From NCBI GenBank assembly GCA_028874985.1, contig JAPPGI010000058.1, positions 25,673 through 89,672 of the forward strand: a stretch of DNA of 64,000 nucleotides, read 5' to 3'. This DNA is from Gemmatimonadota bacterium. Its GTDB lineage: Bacteria; Gemmatimonadota; Gemmatimonadetes; Longimicrobiales; Gaopeijiaceae. Numbering within the stretch: position 1 is the first letter of the stretch; every line of letters starts with the position of its first letter. Positions 49,138 to 57,279 of this stretch are shown here, piece by piece. The notes beneath the pieces are model-generated. The model was not told where the DNA came from. It did no database searches and saw only the letters and a list, made by a program, of their open reading frames with translations. Made by a program: the position numbers and the translations under genes.

Positions 49138-50352
49138 CTATTCGTAGCGTAGCGCGTCGATCGGATCCAGAATGGATGCGCGCCGGGCCGGCCAGATGCC
49201 GAAGAACAGCCCGATCACAGCCGAGAAGCCCATGGCGACAGCGACGGCCTCGGGCGCTACCGCGGTGTCCCTGCCGTAGAGCTGCGTGACGAGTTCCGCA
49301 CTGCCGAAACCGGCCGCAACCCCCAGTATGCCCCCCAGGATGCAGAGCACCAGGGCCTCCACAAGAAACTGGAAGAGGATGGCCTTGCGGGTGGCGCCCA
49401 GTGCCTTGCGCACCCCGATCTCGCGGGTCCGTTCGGTCACGCTCACCAGCATGATGTTCATGATGCCGATGCCGCCCACGAGCAGACTGACGCCCGCGAT
49501 GCCCGCCAGGAGCATGGTGAAGGTCTCGGCCGTCTCCCCAAGCGTCTCCAGGAAGTCCGAGGCCTGCTGGATCTGGAAGTCGGGGTCGTCAGCGGGACGG
49601 ATCCGATGTTCGCGCCGGATTATCCGGTCGATGTCGGCCCAGGCCGGCTCCAGCTGTTCCGGAGACGGCGCGGCCACATAGATCGCACGGAGCCGGTCAC
49701 GGCCGCCCATGACCCGGTACAGCGCCGTCGAGAGCGGAATGTAGACCTGCTCGTCCGGGTTCTCCCACCCCATCGACCCCTTTTCCTCCAAGACTCCGAT
49801 CACCTCGAAGCGGATACCGCGGATCTGTATGGTGCGGCCGACGAGAAGAGCACCCGGGGTGCCCAGAGCCTCCGGAACTCCGTGGCCAAGGACTGCAACA
49901 CGCTGCCGGCCCTGTACTTCTCCCTCGGTGAAGGGACGGCCGTAGGCGAAGTTGCGTTCGTGGATCGAGAAATAGGATGGCCATGTCCCGACAACCTGGT
50001 TCGACGAATTCCAGCGCATATGCGACAACTGCAGCCGGCTCTCGGCCTCGGGAGCGATGTTGTAGAGGGCGCCCATCTGGCTGCGGAGCGCGTTGGCGTC
50101 GCTTTCCTCCAGCGGCTTGGTTCCGCCGGCCAGCCCGCGCCACCAGTTCTGGCCGGGCCGTACGGTGAGGACGTTGGTCCCCATCCTCTCAATCTGTTCC
50201 TGGACGGCGCGCTGCGCTCCTTCGCCCAGCGCCACCATGGTGATGACAGCCCCCGTACCGATCACGATGCCCAGCGTGGTGAGGCCGGAGCGAAGCGCAT
50301 TCGCCCGAATCGACGCCAGCGCGACATTGACGGTTTCCCTGAAGATGAACAT
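49138..50352 (-). CDS. MacB-type ABC transporter permease
   Basis: FRETVNVALASIRANALRSGLTTLGIVIGTGAVITMVALGEGAQRAVQEQIERMGTNVLTVRPG...VGGIGIMNIMLVSVTERTREIGVRKALGATRKAILFQFLVEALVLCILGGILG...PARRASILDPIDALRYE. Confidence 0.93.
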   Translation of the reverse strand: MFIFRETVNVALASIRANALRSGLTTLGIVIGTGAVITMVALGEGAQRAVQEQIERMGTNVLTVRPGQNWWRGLAGGTKPLEESDANALRSQMGALYNIAPEAESRLQLSHMRWNSSNQVVGTWPSYFSIHERNFAYGRPFTEGEVQGRQRVAVLGHGVPEALGTPGALLVGRTIQIRGIRFEVIGVLEEKGSMGWENPDEQVYIPLSTALYRVMGGRDRLRAIYVAAPSPEQLEPAWADIDRIIRREHRIRPADDPDFQIQQASDFLETLGETAETFTMLLAGIAGVSLLVGGIGIMNIMLVSVTERTREIGVRKALGATRKAILFQFLVEALVLCILGGILGVAAGFGSAELVTQLYGRDTAVAPEAVAVAMGFSAVIGLFFGIWPARRASILDPIDALRYE

Positions 50353-50409
50353 GGACGGACTCTCGTTGCCTGGGGGGTCAGGTGGATCGCGCGCGCACCA
50401 GCACGGAGA

Positions 50410-52122
50410 TCAGAAGGGGCGCATGCGTTGCCGTATGCGCGCTAGGCGCTCCTGCTGGCGGGCCTGCAGCTGGGCCGCGCCGATCAGGGCGAGGTTCTCT
50501 CCCGCTTCCAGCCCCGCGAGGATCTCGATGTAGTCCCAGTCGCTCAGGCCCATCACCACCGGCCGCGGTGTCATGTCGCCGGCCTCGTCCACCACGAAGG
50601 CAACCGCGGGCCGGTACGCCCGGTCCCCGGTGGACCCGCCCATCGCCGCCGTCAGACCGCCGCGGAATCCCCCACCACCCCACCCTTGCCCACGGGCGCC
50701 GCCGCGTCTCCCGGCCCGTTGTCCACCCCTCGCTTCCCCCTGCGTTTCCCCGCCCACGTCGCCGCCCACAGCCGCCGACCCCCCATCCTCGGAGGCACCC
50801 GCCTGCCGCCCCCCTCCACTTCGCAGTTGCCGCATCCGGGAGAAGAGGGCCCTGGCCGAATCCTCGCTGATTTCTCCTGATCGAATCCTGGCGCGCACTT
50901 CCGCGAAGCCACCCATGCCGTTGGTTTCGGCAACCTCGTCGCCGGCGTCACCGGGCTCGCCCGCGGCGGCATCCGGATCACCGTTGTCGCCGGGGACGCC
51001 ATCGCCGGCCTGCCGACCGCCGAACCCGCCGGCAAATCCGCGGCCTGCCCCATCGCCGGACCGGGCGTTCGCGACCGCCAGTTCCTCGAAGCGGGAGGCC
51101 GCCTGGGCCATCAGCGGCCCCCACGCGCTGAAATCCACCGAGACCGATTCCGGATCCAGGCCCAGCACCTCGGCGGCGGCGGCCATCTCCTGAGGCTGCA
51201 CGATCGCGTTGTTCGGCACGGCCAGCGTTTCCGAGCGCTCGTCCACTAGGACCTCGACCTCGGCGTTCATGCCCGGCTTGAGAAGGCCGGCGCGATTGTC
51301 GAGGAGTACGATCACCGGGAACATGGTGACGTTCTGCTGGACGATCGCCTGGGGCTCGATCTTCTCGATGTGACCCTGGAAGGTGCGGTCCTTGAACGCA
51401 TCCACGCTGACCGTCGCGGGCAGACCCGCCGACAGCTTGCCCACGTCGACCTCGGCGACGAGGGTGCGGACGCGCATGTCGTCGAGGTTCGCCATGACGA
51501 AGAGCGTGGTGCCGCCCGAGACGTTCTGGGTCGCCGACTGGATCACCTGGCCGTACTCGACCAGCTTTTCCAGAATCGTGCCCGCCATCGGCGCCTTGAT
51601 GGTAACGTCGGTGCGACGCAACCGGGCCAGTTCGAGGTTGGTGGTGGCGCGCACCAGCGCAGCCTGGGCGTTGGCGTGTTCGAGCTCCCGGGACTCGAAC
51701 TCCTGCCTGGTGATGACCTCTTCCGCGCGCAGTCTCCTGCTGCGCTCCAACTGCGCCCTTGCGTTCTTCATCCGCGCGTCGGCCACGTCCAGGTCGGCCC
51801 GTGCCTGCTCCCAGGCGTTCTCCACGTCCCGGGGGTCCACCCTGGCCAGGAGCGTGCCGACCTCCACCTCGTCGCCGGAATCGACGAACAGTTCGAGGAT
51901 CTCCCCCGAGGCCTTGGACTTGACCTCAACCTTGAGCACCGGCTCGAGGTGGCCGTCCGCTTCCGCGGTGATCCGCATGCCGCGAAGTTCGACTGGCGCC
52001 GTCTGCACGGTGATGCCCTCGGCCGCCTCCGGCTCGGCGCACCCCTGTGTGCCGATCAGCGTCAGGGCCGAGCCTGCGCAGACGGCCGCAACGAGTCCCG
52101 GATTCCGCTTCAGCTCGCGCAT
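50410..52122 (-). CDS. MacA/HlyD-type efflux periplasmic adaptor subunit
   Basis: QTAPVELRGMRITAEADGHLEPVLKVEVKSKASGEILELFVDSGDEVEVGTLLARVDPRDVENAWEQARADLDVADARMKNARAQLERSRRL...VTIKAPMAGTILEKLVEYGQVIQS. Confidence 0.9.
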   Translation of the reverse strand: MRELKRNPGLVAAVCAGSALTLIGTQGCAEPEAAEGITVQTAPVELRGMRITAEADGHLEPVLKVEVKSKASGEILELFVDSGDEVEVGTLLARVDPRDVENAWEQARADLDVADARMKNARAQLERSRRLRAEEVITRQEFESRELEHANAQAALVRATTNLELARLRRTDVTIKAPMAGTILEKLVEYGQVIQSATQNVSGGTTLFVMANLDDMRVRTLVAEVDVGKLSAGLPATVSVDAFKDRTFQGHIEKIEPQAIVQQNVTMFPVIVLLDNRAGLLKPGMNAEVEVLVDERSETLAVPNNAIVQPQEMAAAAEVLGLDPESVSVDFSAWGPLMAQAASRFEELAVANARSGDGAGRGFAGGFGGRQAGDGVPGDNGDPDAAAGEPGDAGDEVAETNGMGGFAEVRARIRSGEISEDSARALFSRMRQLRSGGGRQAGASEDGGSAAVGGDVGGETQGEARGGQRAGRRGGARGQGWGGGGFRGGLTAAMGGSTGDRAYRPAVAFVVDEAGDMTPRPVVMGLSDWDYIEILAGLEAGENLALIGAAQLQARQQERLARIRQRMRPF

Positions 52123-52880
52123 CAGATTGCCATCCCTTCATTGAAGAAGTCGCGTTCCACCAATCCATCCTTGAGATGGACCTGGCGGAATGCAGCGGAC
52201 GCGATGTCCGCCTCGTGTGTCACCAGCAGTATCGTCTGTCCCGCGCGGTTGAGCGCGATCAGTATCTCCACGATCTCCCCGGTCGTCTGCGAGTCCAGGT
52301 TTCCGGTCGGCTCATCCGCGAGAAGGAGGGCCGGATCGTTCACCAGCGCCCGCGCTATGGCGACCCGCTGCCGCTGTCCCCCCGAGAGCTCCGGCGGCTT
52401 ATGCGTCATGCGGTCTCCCAGGCCGACCCGAACCAGCTTCTCTTCGGCGCGTCTCCGGCGCTCCCTCGCGCGCACTCCGGCGTAGATAAGCGGAAGCTCC
52501 ACGTTGTGCAGCGCCGAGGCCCGCGGCAGGAGATTGAACGTCTGGAAGACGAAACCGATGTCGCGGTTGCGGACTCGGGCGAGTTGATTGTCCGAGAGTT
52601 CCGAGACCTCGTGACCGTTGAGCCAGTAGCTCCCGGCCGTAGGGGTGTCCAGGCAGCCGATGAGGTTCATGAAGGTGGACTTGCCGCTTCCGGACGGTCC
52701 CATGATCGCGACGAATTCACCCTGCTGCACGGTCATGTCCACTCCGCGCACCGCCCGCACCGTCTCCGCTCCGAGGATGTAGTACTTGCGCAGGTTCTCG
52801 GTCCGGATGACGACGCCGTTCTCCGGCTTTCCGTTCGTGTCGCCGCTCATTGGCGTCCCCTGCCCTCTTCGTGTTTTCAT
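52122..52880 (-). CDS. MacB/LolD-type ABC transporter ATP-binding protein
   Basis: [80 protein letters not shown]...[36 protein letters not shown]. Confidence 0.96.
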   Translation of the reverse strand: MKTRRGQGTPMSGDTNGKPENGVVIRTENLRKYYILGAETVRAVRGVDMTVQQGEFVAIMGPSGSGKSTFMNLIGCLDTPTAGSYWLNGHEVSELSDNQLARVRNRDIGFVFQTFNLLPRASALHNVELPLIYAGVRARERRRRAEEKLVRVGLGDRMTHKPPELSGGQRQRVAIARALVNDPALLLADEPTGNLDSQTTGEIVEILIALNRAGQTILLVTHEADIASAAFRQVHLKDGLVERDFFNEGMAI

Positions 52881-54185
52881 CTATAGTTCCCTTCCTATGA
52901 TCGATTCGAGTTCGGCCTTCGCGAGCACGTAGTCGTACCGGGCCGACACCAGATTGACCTGGGCCTGGTCCAGCGCGATCTGGCTGGTGATGACATCCAG
53001 GATCGGAGCCTCCTCGGCGCCGTACCGCACCCGCACCAACCTGAGGTCCTCCTCGGCCACGACCAGCGCCTCCTCGGCGATGCCGATCGCCAGTTCCTGC
53101 GTTTCGAGCGTCCGTAGCGCCGCGTCCACGTCCTGCCTCACGCCGCGGCGTGCGTCCTCCTCGGTCAGGCGGGCCACCCGCCGGCTCTCGGCCGCCTGGC
53201 TCACGCTCTGGTCCCGCTGGAAGCCATCGAAGATCTGGTAGCTTCCGGACAACCGAAAACTCCAGCTCCTGTTGCCGTCCTCCAGCGAAGGCTCCTGGTT
53301 GGCCCAGGAATAGCTCGACGTAGCGGACAGGGACGGCAGATAGGCGCTGCGCGCGCTTCCGAGCGACGAACTCGCCGCGGCAGCGGCGGCCTCGGCGGCG
53401 CGGAGGTTCGGCGACGCGGTTTCGGCCAGCGCCAGGATCTCCTCCTCGCTCAGGGCCAGCGGGGCCGGATCAAGGTTGTCCGGGGCGAGAGGCCTGACCG
53501 GTCCGTTCGCTCCCACCTGGCGGCCGAGGGCGAAGCGCGCCGCCCGCAGCTGGTTCCGCGACTGAAGATGTGACTGGCGGGCATTCGCCAGCTCCAGGCG
53601 GGTACGCAGGGTATCCGACCTGGTCGCACTCCCGGCCTCCAGCCGGGCCCGGGTGATCTCCAGGCTTTCCTCCGCGCGGGCCACGCTCGCCTCCGCCACC
53701 TGGACCAGATCTCCCTGGCGCAGGGCGTTCACAAACAGGGTGGTCGTCTGCAGCACCACCGAGTAGCGCTGGGTCAGCAACCGGGCCTCCGCCTCCAGTC
53801 GAGCCGCACCCGCGCGGCTCAGTTCGGAGTACTTCCGGCCCCCCTGGAAGATCTGGTAGTTGGCGCTTATTCCGGCGTTGTAGGAGTCGTTGCTCCCCTC
53901 GACGACCCGTTGCGTGTTGGGGTCGAAGCGGCTCTGGCTGTTCAGCGAAGCACCCGAGCTCACGCTTATGTTGGGCAGGAAGGACCCCCACGCCCTGCGG
54001 CGGGTGTTGCCGGCGTTTATCACGCCGGCCCGGGTCTGCGCCAACTGGGGGTTGTGGAGCAGCGCGCGCTCGACCGCCTGCTCCAGGTATATCGCTTCCA
54101 CCTGTTCCTGGGCCACCGCACCCATCCCGAGTGCGGACGCCAGGAGTGTGGGTCCAAACGTCATCACAGTCGATTTCGATACCAT
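52881..54185 (-). CDS. TolC family outer membrane efflux protein
   Basis: IYLEQAVERALLHNPQLAQTRAGVINAGNTRRRAWGSFLPNISVSSGAS...NYQIFQGGRKYSELSRAGAARLEAEARLLTQRYSVVLQTTTLFVNALRQGDLVQVAEASVARAEESLEITRARLEAGSATRSDTLRTRLELANARQ. Confidence 0.92.
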   Translation of the reverse strand: MVSKSTVMTFGPTLLASALGMGAVAQEQVEAIYLEQAVERALLHNPQLAQTRAGVINAGNTRRRAWGSFLPNISVSSGASLNSQSRFDPNTQRVVEGSNDSYNAGISANYQIFQGGRKYSELSRAGAARLEAEARLLTQRYSVVLQTTTLFVNALRQGDLVQVAEASVARAEESLEITRARLEAGSATRSDTLRTRLELANARQSHLQSRNQLRAARFALGRQVGANGPVRPLAPDNLDPAPLALSEEEILALAETASPNLRAAEAAAAAASSSLGSARSAYLPSLSATSSYSWANQEPSLEDGNRSWSFRLSGSYQIFDGFQRDQSVSQAAESRRVARLTEEDARRGVRQDVDAALRTLETQELAIGIAEEALVVAEEDLRLVRVRYGAEEAPILDVITSQIALDQAQVNLVSARYDYVLAKAELESIIGREL

Positions 54186-54186
54186 G

Positions 54187-54645
54187 TCACCGTTCTCCGC
54201 GCCCGTCCGGGGGGCCTTTCCCTTTTCCCGAGCCGGACGAGTCGCCCTCGCCCCGGCCACTCCCGTACCTGACCGCGAGCAGCGAATCGTAGAGGGCGCG
54301 CTGCTCAGGTTGCAGGACGGACTTGATCGAGTCGCGAGCATCGTGAAGGAGCGCTCGATGCCTCGGCCTGTACGCCTCCCTGAATTCCTCGTCGAGGGCC
54401 TTCATGCCGGCCACGAAGTGCTGGACGATCGCCTCGACCTCCTCTCTCTTGGCGGGCTCCAGTCCCACCTCGTCGATGACGAGTCGCCGCTTGTCACGGT
54501 CGCGCGGCTCTTCGTCCGGCGTTGCGGCCGACTCCGGCGCCGCGGCCCGATTCCCCTGCCAGGCCACCCCGCCGAGGAAGCCCGCCCCCACGGTAAGCAC
54601 GAGGAGCGCGACCGACAGAATACTCGCCTTCCTGAAACGGGCCAT
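54187..54645 (-). CDS. Spy/CpxP-like periplasmic protein (heavy-metal sensor-like)
   Basis: N-terminal TM/signal; VGLEPAKREEVEAIVQHFVAGMKALDEEFREAYRPRHRALLHDARDSIKSVLQPEQRALYDSLLAVR. Confidence 0.65.
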   Translation of the reverse strand: MARFRKASILSVALLVLTVGAGFLGGVAWQGNRAAAPESAATPDEEPRDRDKRRLVIDEVGLEPAKREEVEAIVQHFVAGMKALDEEFREAYRPRHRALLHDARDSIKSVLQPEQRALYDSLLAVRYGSGRGEGDSSGSGKGKGPPDGRGER

Positions 54646-55098
54646 TTACGGAACGTTCCCTTCCACAAGGGCCATGAAGGCCACCGGACTTGCGGGGGCC
54701 TGACCGCTTATCACGGCCTGAAACGCCCCGTCTCCAACTTCATTCGCAAGGATGTCCTCCAACAGCAGCGGAGGAGACGCGTCCGACGCCTGCCGCACCT
54801 CGGTGCCGATGAGAAAGGCCGCGACCACCGCGGCCGCGGCTGCCACGGGAATCAGCCTGCGCGACCAACCCGACAGGATCGCCGCCACCGACACGCGCGC
54901 CAGCCGGCGGCGCCTCGCCAGCTCCAACGAGGCGCGCTTCATGACGCTGGTGCGAAGCCGGTCCCAGTACCCCGGGCGCTCGTACTCCGGGTCCATCGCC
55001 CGCAACGCGCGGCGGATACCCCCCGCAGGCCCGCCGTTACGGTCGTGACCCCGGGACCCTCTCGGCGGAGTCATCCTCTTTCCGTCTTCAGTATTCAT
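54646..55098 (-). CDS. Putative anti-sigma factor / single-TM protein
   Basis: Starts 2 nt from the ECF sigma stop; IRRALRAMDPEYERPGYWDRLRTSVMKRASLELARRRR...LIPVAAAAAVVAAFLIGTEVRQA. Confidence 0.5.
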   Translation of the reverse strand: MNTEDGKRMTPPRGSRGHDRNGGPAGGIRRALRAMDPEYERPGYWDRLRTSVMKRASLELARRRRLARVSVAAILSGWSRRLIPVAAAAAVVAAFLIGTEVRQASDASPPLLLEDILANEVGDGAFQAVISGQAPASPVAFMALVEGNVP

Positions 55099-55099
55099 C

Positions 55100-55657
55100 T
55101 CAGCCGCCTTTTCGGTAGTCCTTCCACTCAGCCAACTGAACCCGCAACGCCTTTCTGGCAAAGTGCAGATGGGATCGGACCGTGCCGGACGGCATGCCGA
55201 GCTTCTCCGCGATCTCGACGTGCTTCCAACCCTCCAGGTCGTGGAGGAGCACGATCTCCCGCTGCACTTCGCTCAATGTGTTCAACGCCTCCGTCAGCCG
55301 GCTCCGCAGGGCCGATATGTCCGCCGCTCGCTCGGGACTCGGACTCGGCGAACTCGCGTTCGCCGGAATCTCGTCTCCTCTCCTCAGGCTCTCCCTGCGG
55401 ATGAGATTGCGCGAACGGTTCCGCACGATTGCCAGTACCCAGCCGGCGAACCGGTCCGGGTTCCGGCACTCCTCGAGCCGCTCCAAGGCAACCATGAAGG
55501 ACTCCTGGACGGCGTCCTCGGCGTCCTGGTGACGTCCGATCACCGACAGCGCCACGGAGTAGGCCGGTCTCAGATATCTCGCGACCAGTTCCCCGAACGA
55601 TGCCGCGTCGCCGGAGCGCGCCAGGATCACCAATTCGGCGTCGGAGCGTTCCTTCAT
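55100..55657 (-). CDS. ECF-type RNA polymerase sigma factor
   Basis: MKERSDAELVILARSGDAASFGELVARYLRPAYSVALSVIGRHQDAEDAVQESFMVALERLEECRNPDRFAGWVLAIVRNRSRNLIRRE...LNTLSEVQREIVLLHDLEGWKHVEIAEKLGMPSGTVRSHLHFARKALR. Confidence 0.93.
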   Translation of the reverse strand: MKERSDAELVILARSGDAASFGELVARYLRPAYSVALSVIGRHQDAEDAVQESFMVALERLEECRNPDRFAGWVLAIVRNRSRNLIRRESLRRGDEIPANASSPSPSPERAADISALRSRLTEALNTLSEVQREIVLLHDLEGWKHVEIAEKLGMPSGTVRSHLHFARKALRVQLAEWKDYRKGG

Positions 55658-55761
55658 TCCCTGGGACTAGACACCTGTTGCGCCTTCCCCGTTGAGTGTC
55701 AGGCCACCCGGGGCACATTGGACACCCTGATGGGCCTTCCCGTTAGCCGCTTGTGGACAGA

Positions 55762-55801
55762 CAGTCCGTTGACCGGGCCGCCCCAAGGACCGAGAGCGGC
55801 G
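55762..55801 (+). repeat. Interspersed ~39-nt repeat, copy H
   Basis: CAGTCCGTTGACCGGGCCGCCCCAAGGACCGAGAGCGGCG; about 33/40 with one gap vs copy A. Confidence 0.65.
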
Positions 55802-55842
55802 GGTTCCTTCGCGGGACACTACGGGCGTCATCGATGCCGGGT

Positions 55843-56421
55843 TCAACGTATTCGGCGACGGTGGCGACCACGGCTGGGGCCCTTCCGGCCGCGGAGCTCC
55901 GATCCTGACTTAGCCTCGGGACCGCGTTTCACCTCCGTCACCAGTTCACACAGGACATCCTCGGCGACATCCTCGAGCCGGGCAGCGACCAGGTAGCGAG
56001 TGCACTCGGGGTCCGGTTGCCCTCCCGGCGCCTTGAAACCGATACTCAGCAGAGGGGCCCCCCGTGCCCTCCCGGACCCTGCCCGGGCGGACCCCTTTAC
56101 CAGGACGGTCCAAACCTCGCCTCCGACCTCCACCTGGCGCGAGGCGGCCTCGGCTTCGCGCGTATCGGCAAGTTCACGAGCGGGTGGCGGAGCGATTCCC
56201 TTTGCCGCCGGCCGCCGCTGCCGCGCGACGGGACGCCGCCTGCGACGGGCGGGATAGCGTCGGTCCGCAGGCATCGTCTCCCGCACCGATGTCGGACGGT
56301 CCGAACGGGAAGACCGGGTCTCCGTGCCGGCGTCACGTCCAGTCTCTTCCGGGGCCTCGTCGCCGTCCGGCCGCGCTGGTGGCGGAACCTCGCTTCCCCG
56401 GGACTCCGCGCTCTCGTTCAC
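55843..56421 (-). CDS. Hypothetical protein (basic, low-complexity N-terminus)
   Basis: Open frame behind the HNH gene; VNESAESRGSEVPPPARPDGDE...RQVEVGGEVWTVLVKGSARAG...GAPLLSIGFKAPGGQPDPECTRYLVAARLEDVAEDVLCELVTEVKRG. Confidence 0.45.
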   Translation of the reverse strand: MNESAESRGSEVPPPARPDGDEAPEETGRDAGTETRSSRSDRPTSVRETMPADRRYPARRRRRPVARQRRPAAKGIAPPPARELADTREAEAASRQVEVGGEVWTVLVKGSARAGSGRARGAPLLSIGFKAPGGQPDPECTRYLVAARLEDVAEDVLCELVTEVKRGPEAKSGSELRGRKGPSRGRHRRRIR

Positions 56422-56440
56422 GTCACCATCCGTGGTTCGG

Positions 56441-57037
56441 CTAAACCCGGCGAACCCCTCCGCGTCTACGGAGCTGGTATGGGGCCCGGCCGCCGATCTC
56501 CAGCGGCACGGCGTCTTCACCGAAGAACATGCCGATGTACTTGGCCTGGATGGGCGTCACCCTGCGCACCGCCCACACGAGTTGAACGTGGTTCGGCTCC
56601 ACGGGTCGCGACAGCAGACGCAGGCCGGCCTCCTGCGGAAGGCGGTTCCCCTTGCGGTGGTTGCAGCTCGAGCAGGCCGTGACGACGTTCTCCCACGAGT
56701 TGTCGCCACCCCGCGAGATCGGGAGGATGTGGTCGCGGGTCAGGAACTCGCGATTCCGCAGTTCCCTCTTGTGGCGCTGGCAGTACTGGCAGGCGTAGCC
56801 GTCCCGTGCGAAGAGGAAGGTGTTGGTAACCTGTCGTCTGAAGCGCCGCGGTACATGGACGTACCGCACCAGGCGGATGACCACCGGACAGGGATGATGC
56901 TCCCGCACGGAGCGGAAGGAACGGTGGGCGTCAGCTTCGAGCACCTCGGCCTTCCGGTCCAGCACGAGGCGGATCGCCCGCCGCGAGGGGACGATCATCA
57001 GCGGCTCGTACGAAGCGTTCAGGGCCAGACAGCTCAC
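56441..57037 (-). CDS. HNH endonuclease
   Basis: MSCLALNASYEPLMIVPSRRAIRLVLDRKAEVLEAD...FARDGYACQYCQRHKRELRNREFLTRDHILPISRGGDNSWENVVTACSSCNHRKGNRLPQEAGLRLLSRPVEP. Confidence 0.92.
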   Translation of the reverse strand: MSCLALNASYEPLMIVPSRRAIRLVLDRKAEVLEADAHRSFRSVREHHPCPVVIRLVRYVHVPRRFRRQVTNTFLFARDGYACQYCQRHKRELRNREFLTRDHILPISRGGDNSWENVVTACSSCNHRKGNRLPQEAGLRLLSRPVEPNHVQLVWAVRRVTPIQAKYIGMFFGEDAVPLEIGGRAPYQLRRRGGVRRV

Positions 57038-57189
57038 TCGGGTCTCCAGTTGCCTTGTCGCGCGCCCTCAGCCGGGTGTCCCATCCCTCCTGATGTGACC
57101 ATCTCCTCGACCAATACCGTTCACGCACGACAGCCTCCATCGCAGCATAAATGTATCGGTTGCACGCCGCGGCACCACCACGGGCTAAC

Positions 57190-57212
57190 CAGCCCGTGGA
57201 TAAGGCCCCGCC
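57190..57212 (+). repeat. Interspersed repeat, partial copy D
   Basis: CAGCCCGTGGATAAGGCCCCGCC. Confidence 0.5.
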
Positions 57213-57242
57213 GGTCGGGCGAAGCGTCCGGGCCGGATGCAT

Positions 57243-57279
57243 CGCCGCTCGAATGCCGGGGGGTCTTGTCCACGGGCTG
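57243..57279 (-). repeat. Interspersed repeat, copy E, inverted relative to D
   Basis: CAGCCCGTGGACAAGACCCCCCGGCATTCGAGCGGCG (reverse strand), abutting the priA stop. Confidence 0.55.

Noticed and set aside
57195-57274. Replication origin suggested by TTATCCACG/TTGTCCACG DnaA-box-like 9-mers
   Set aside because: Only two or three imperfect boxes, no AT-rich unwinding region, no dnaA/dnaN nearby; better explained by the interspersed repeat family.
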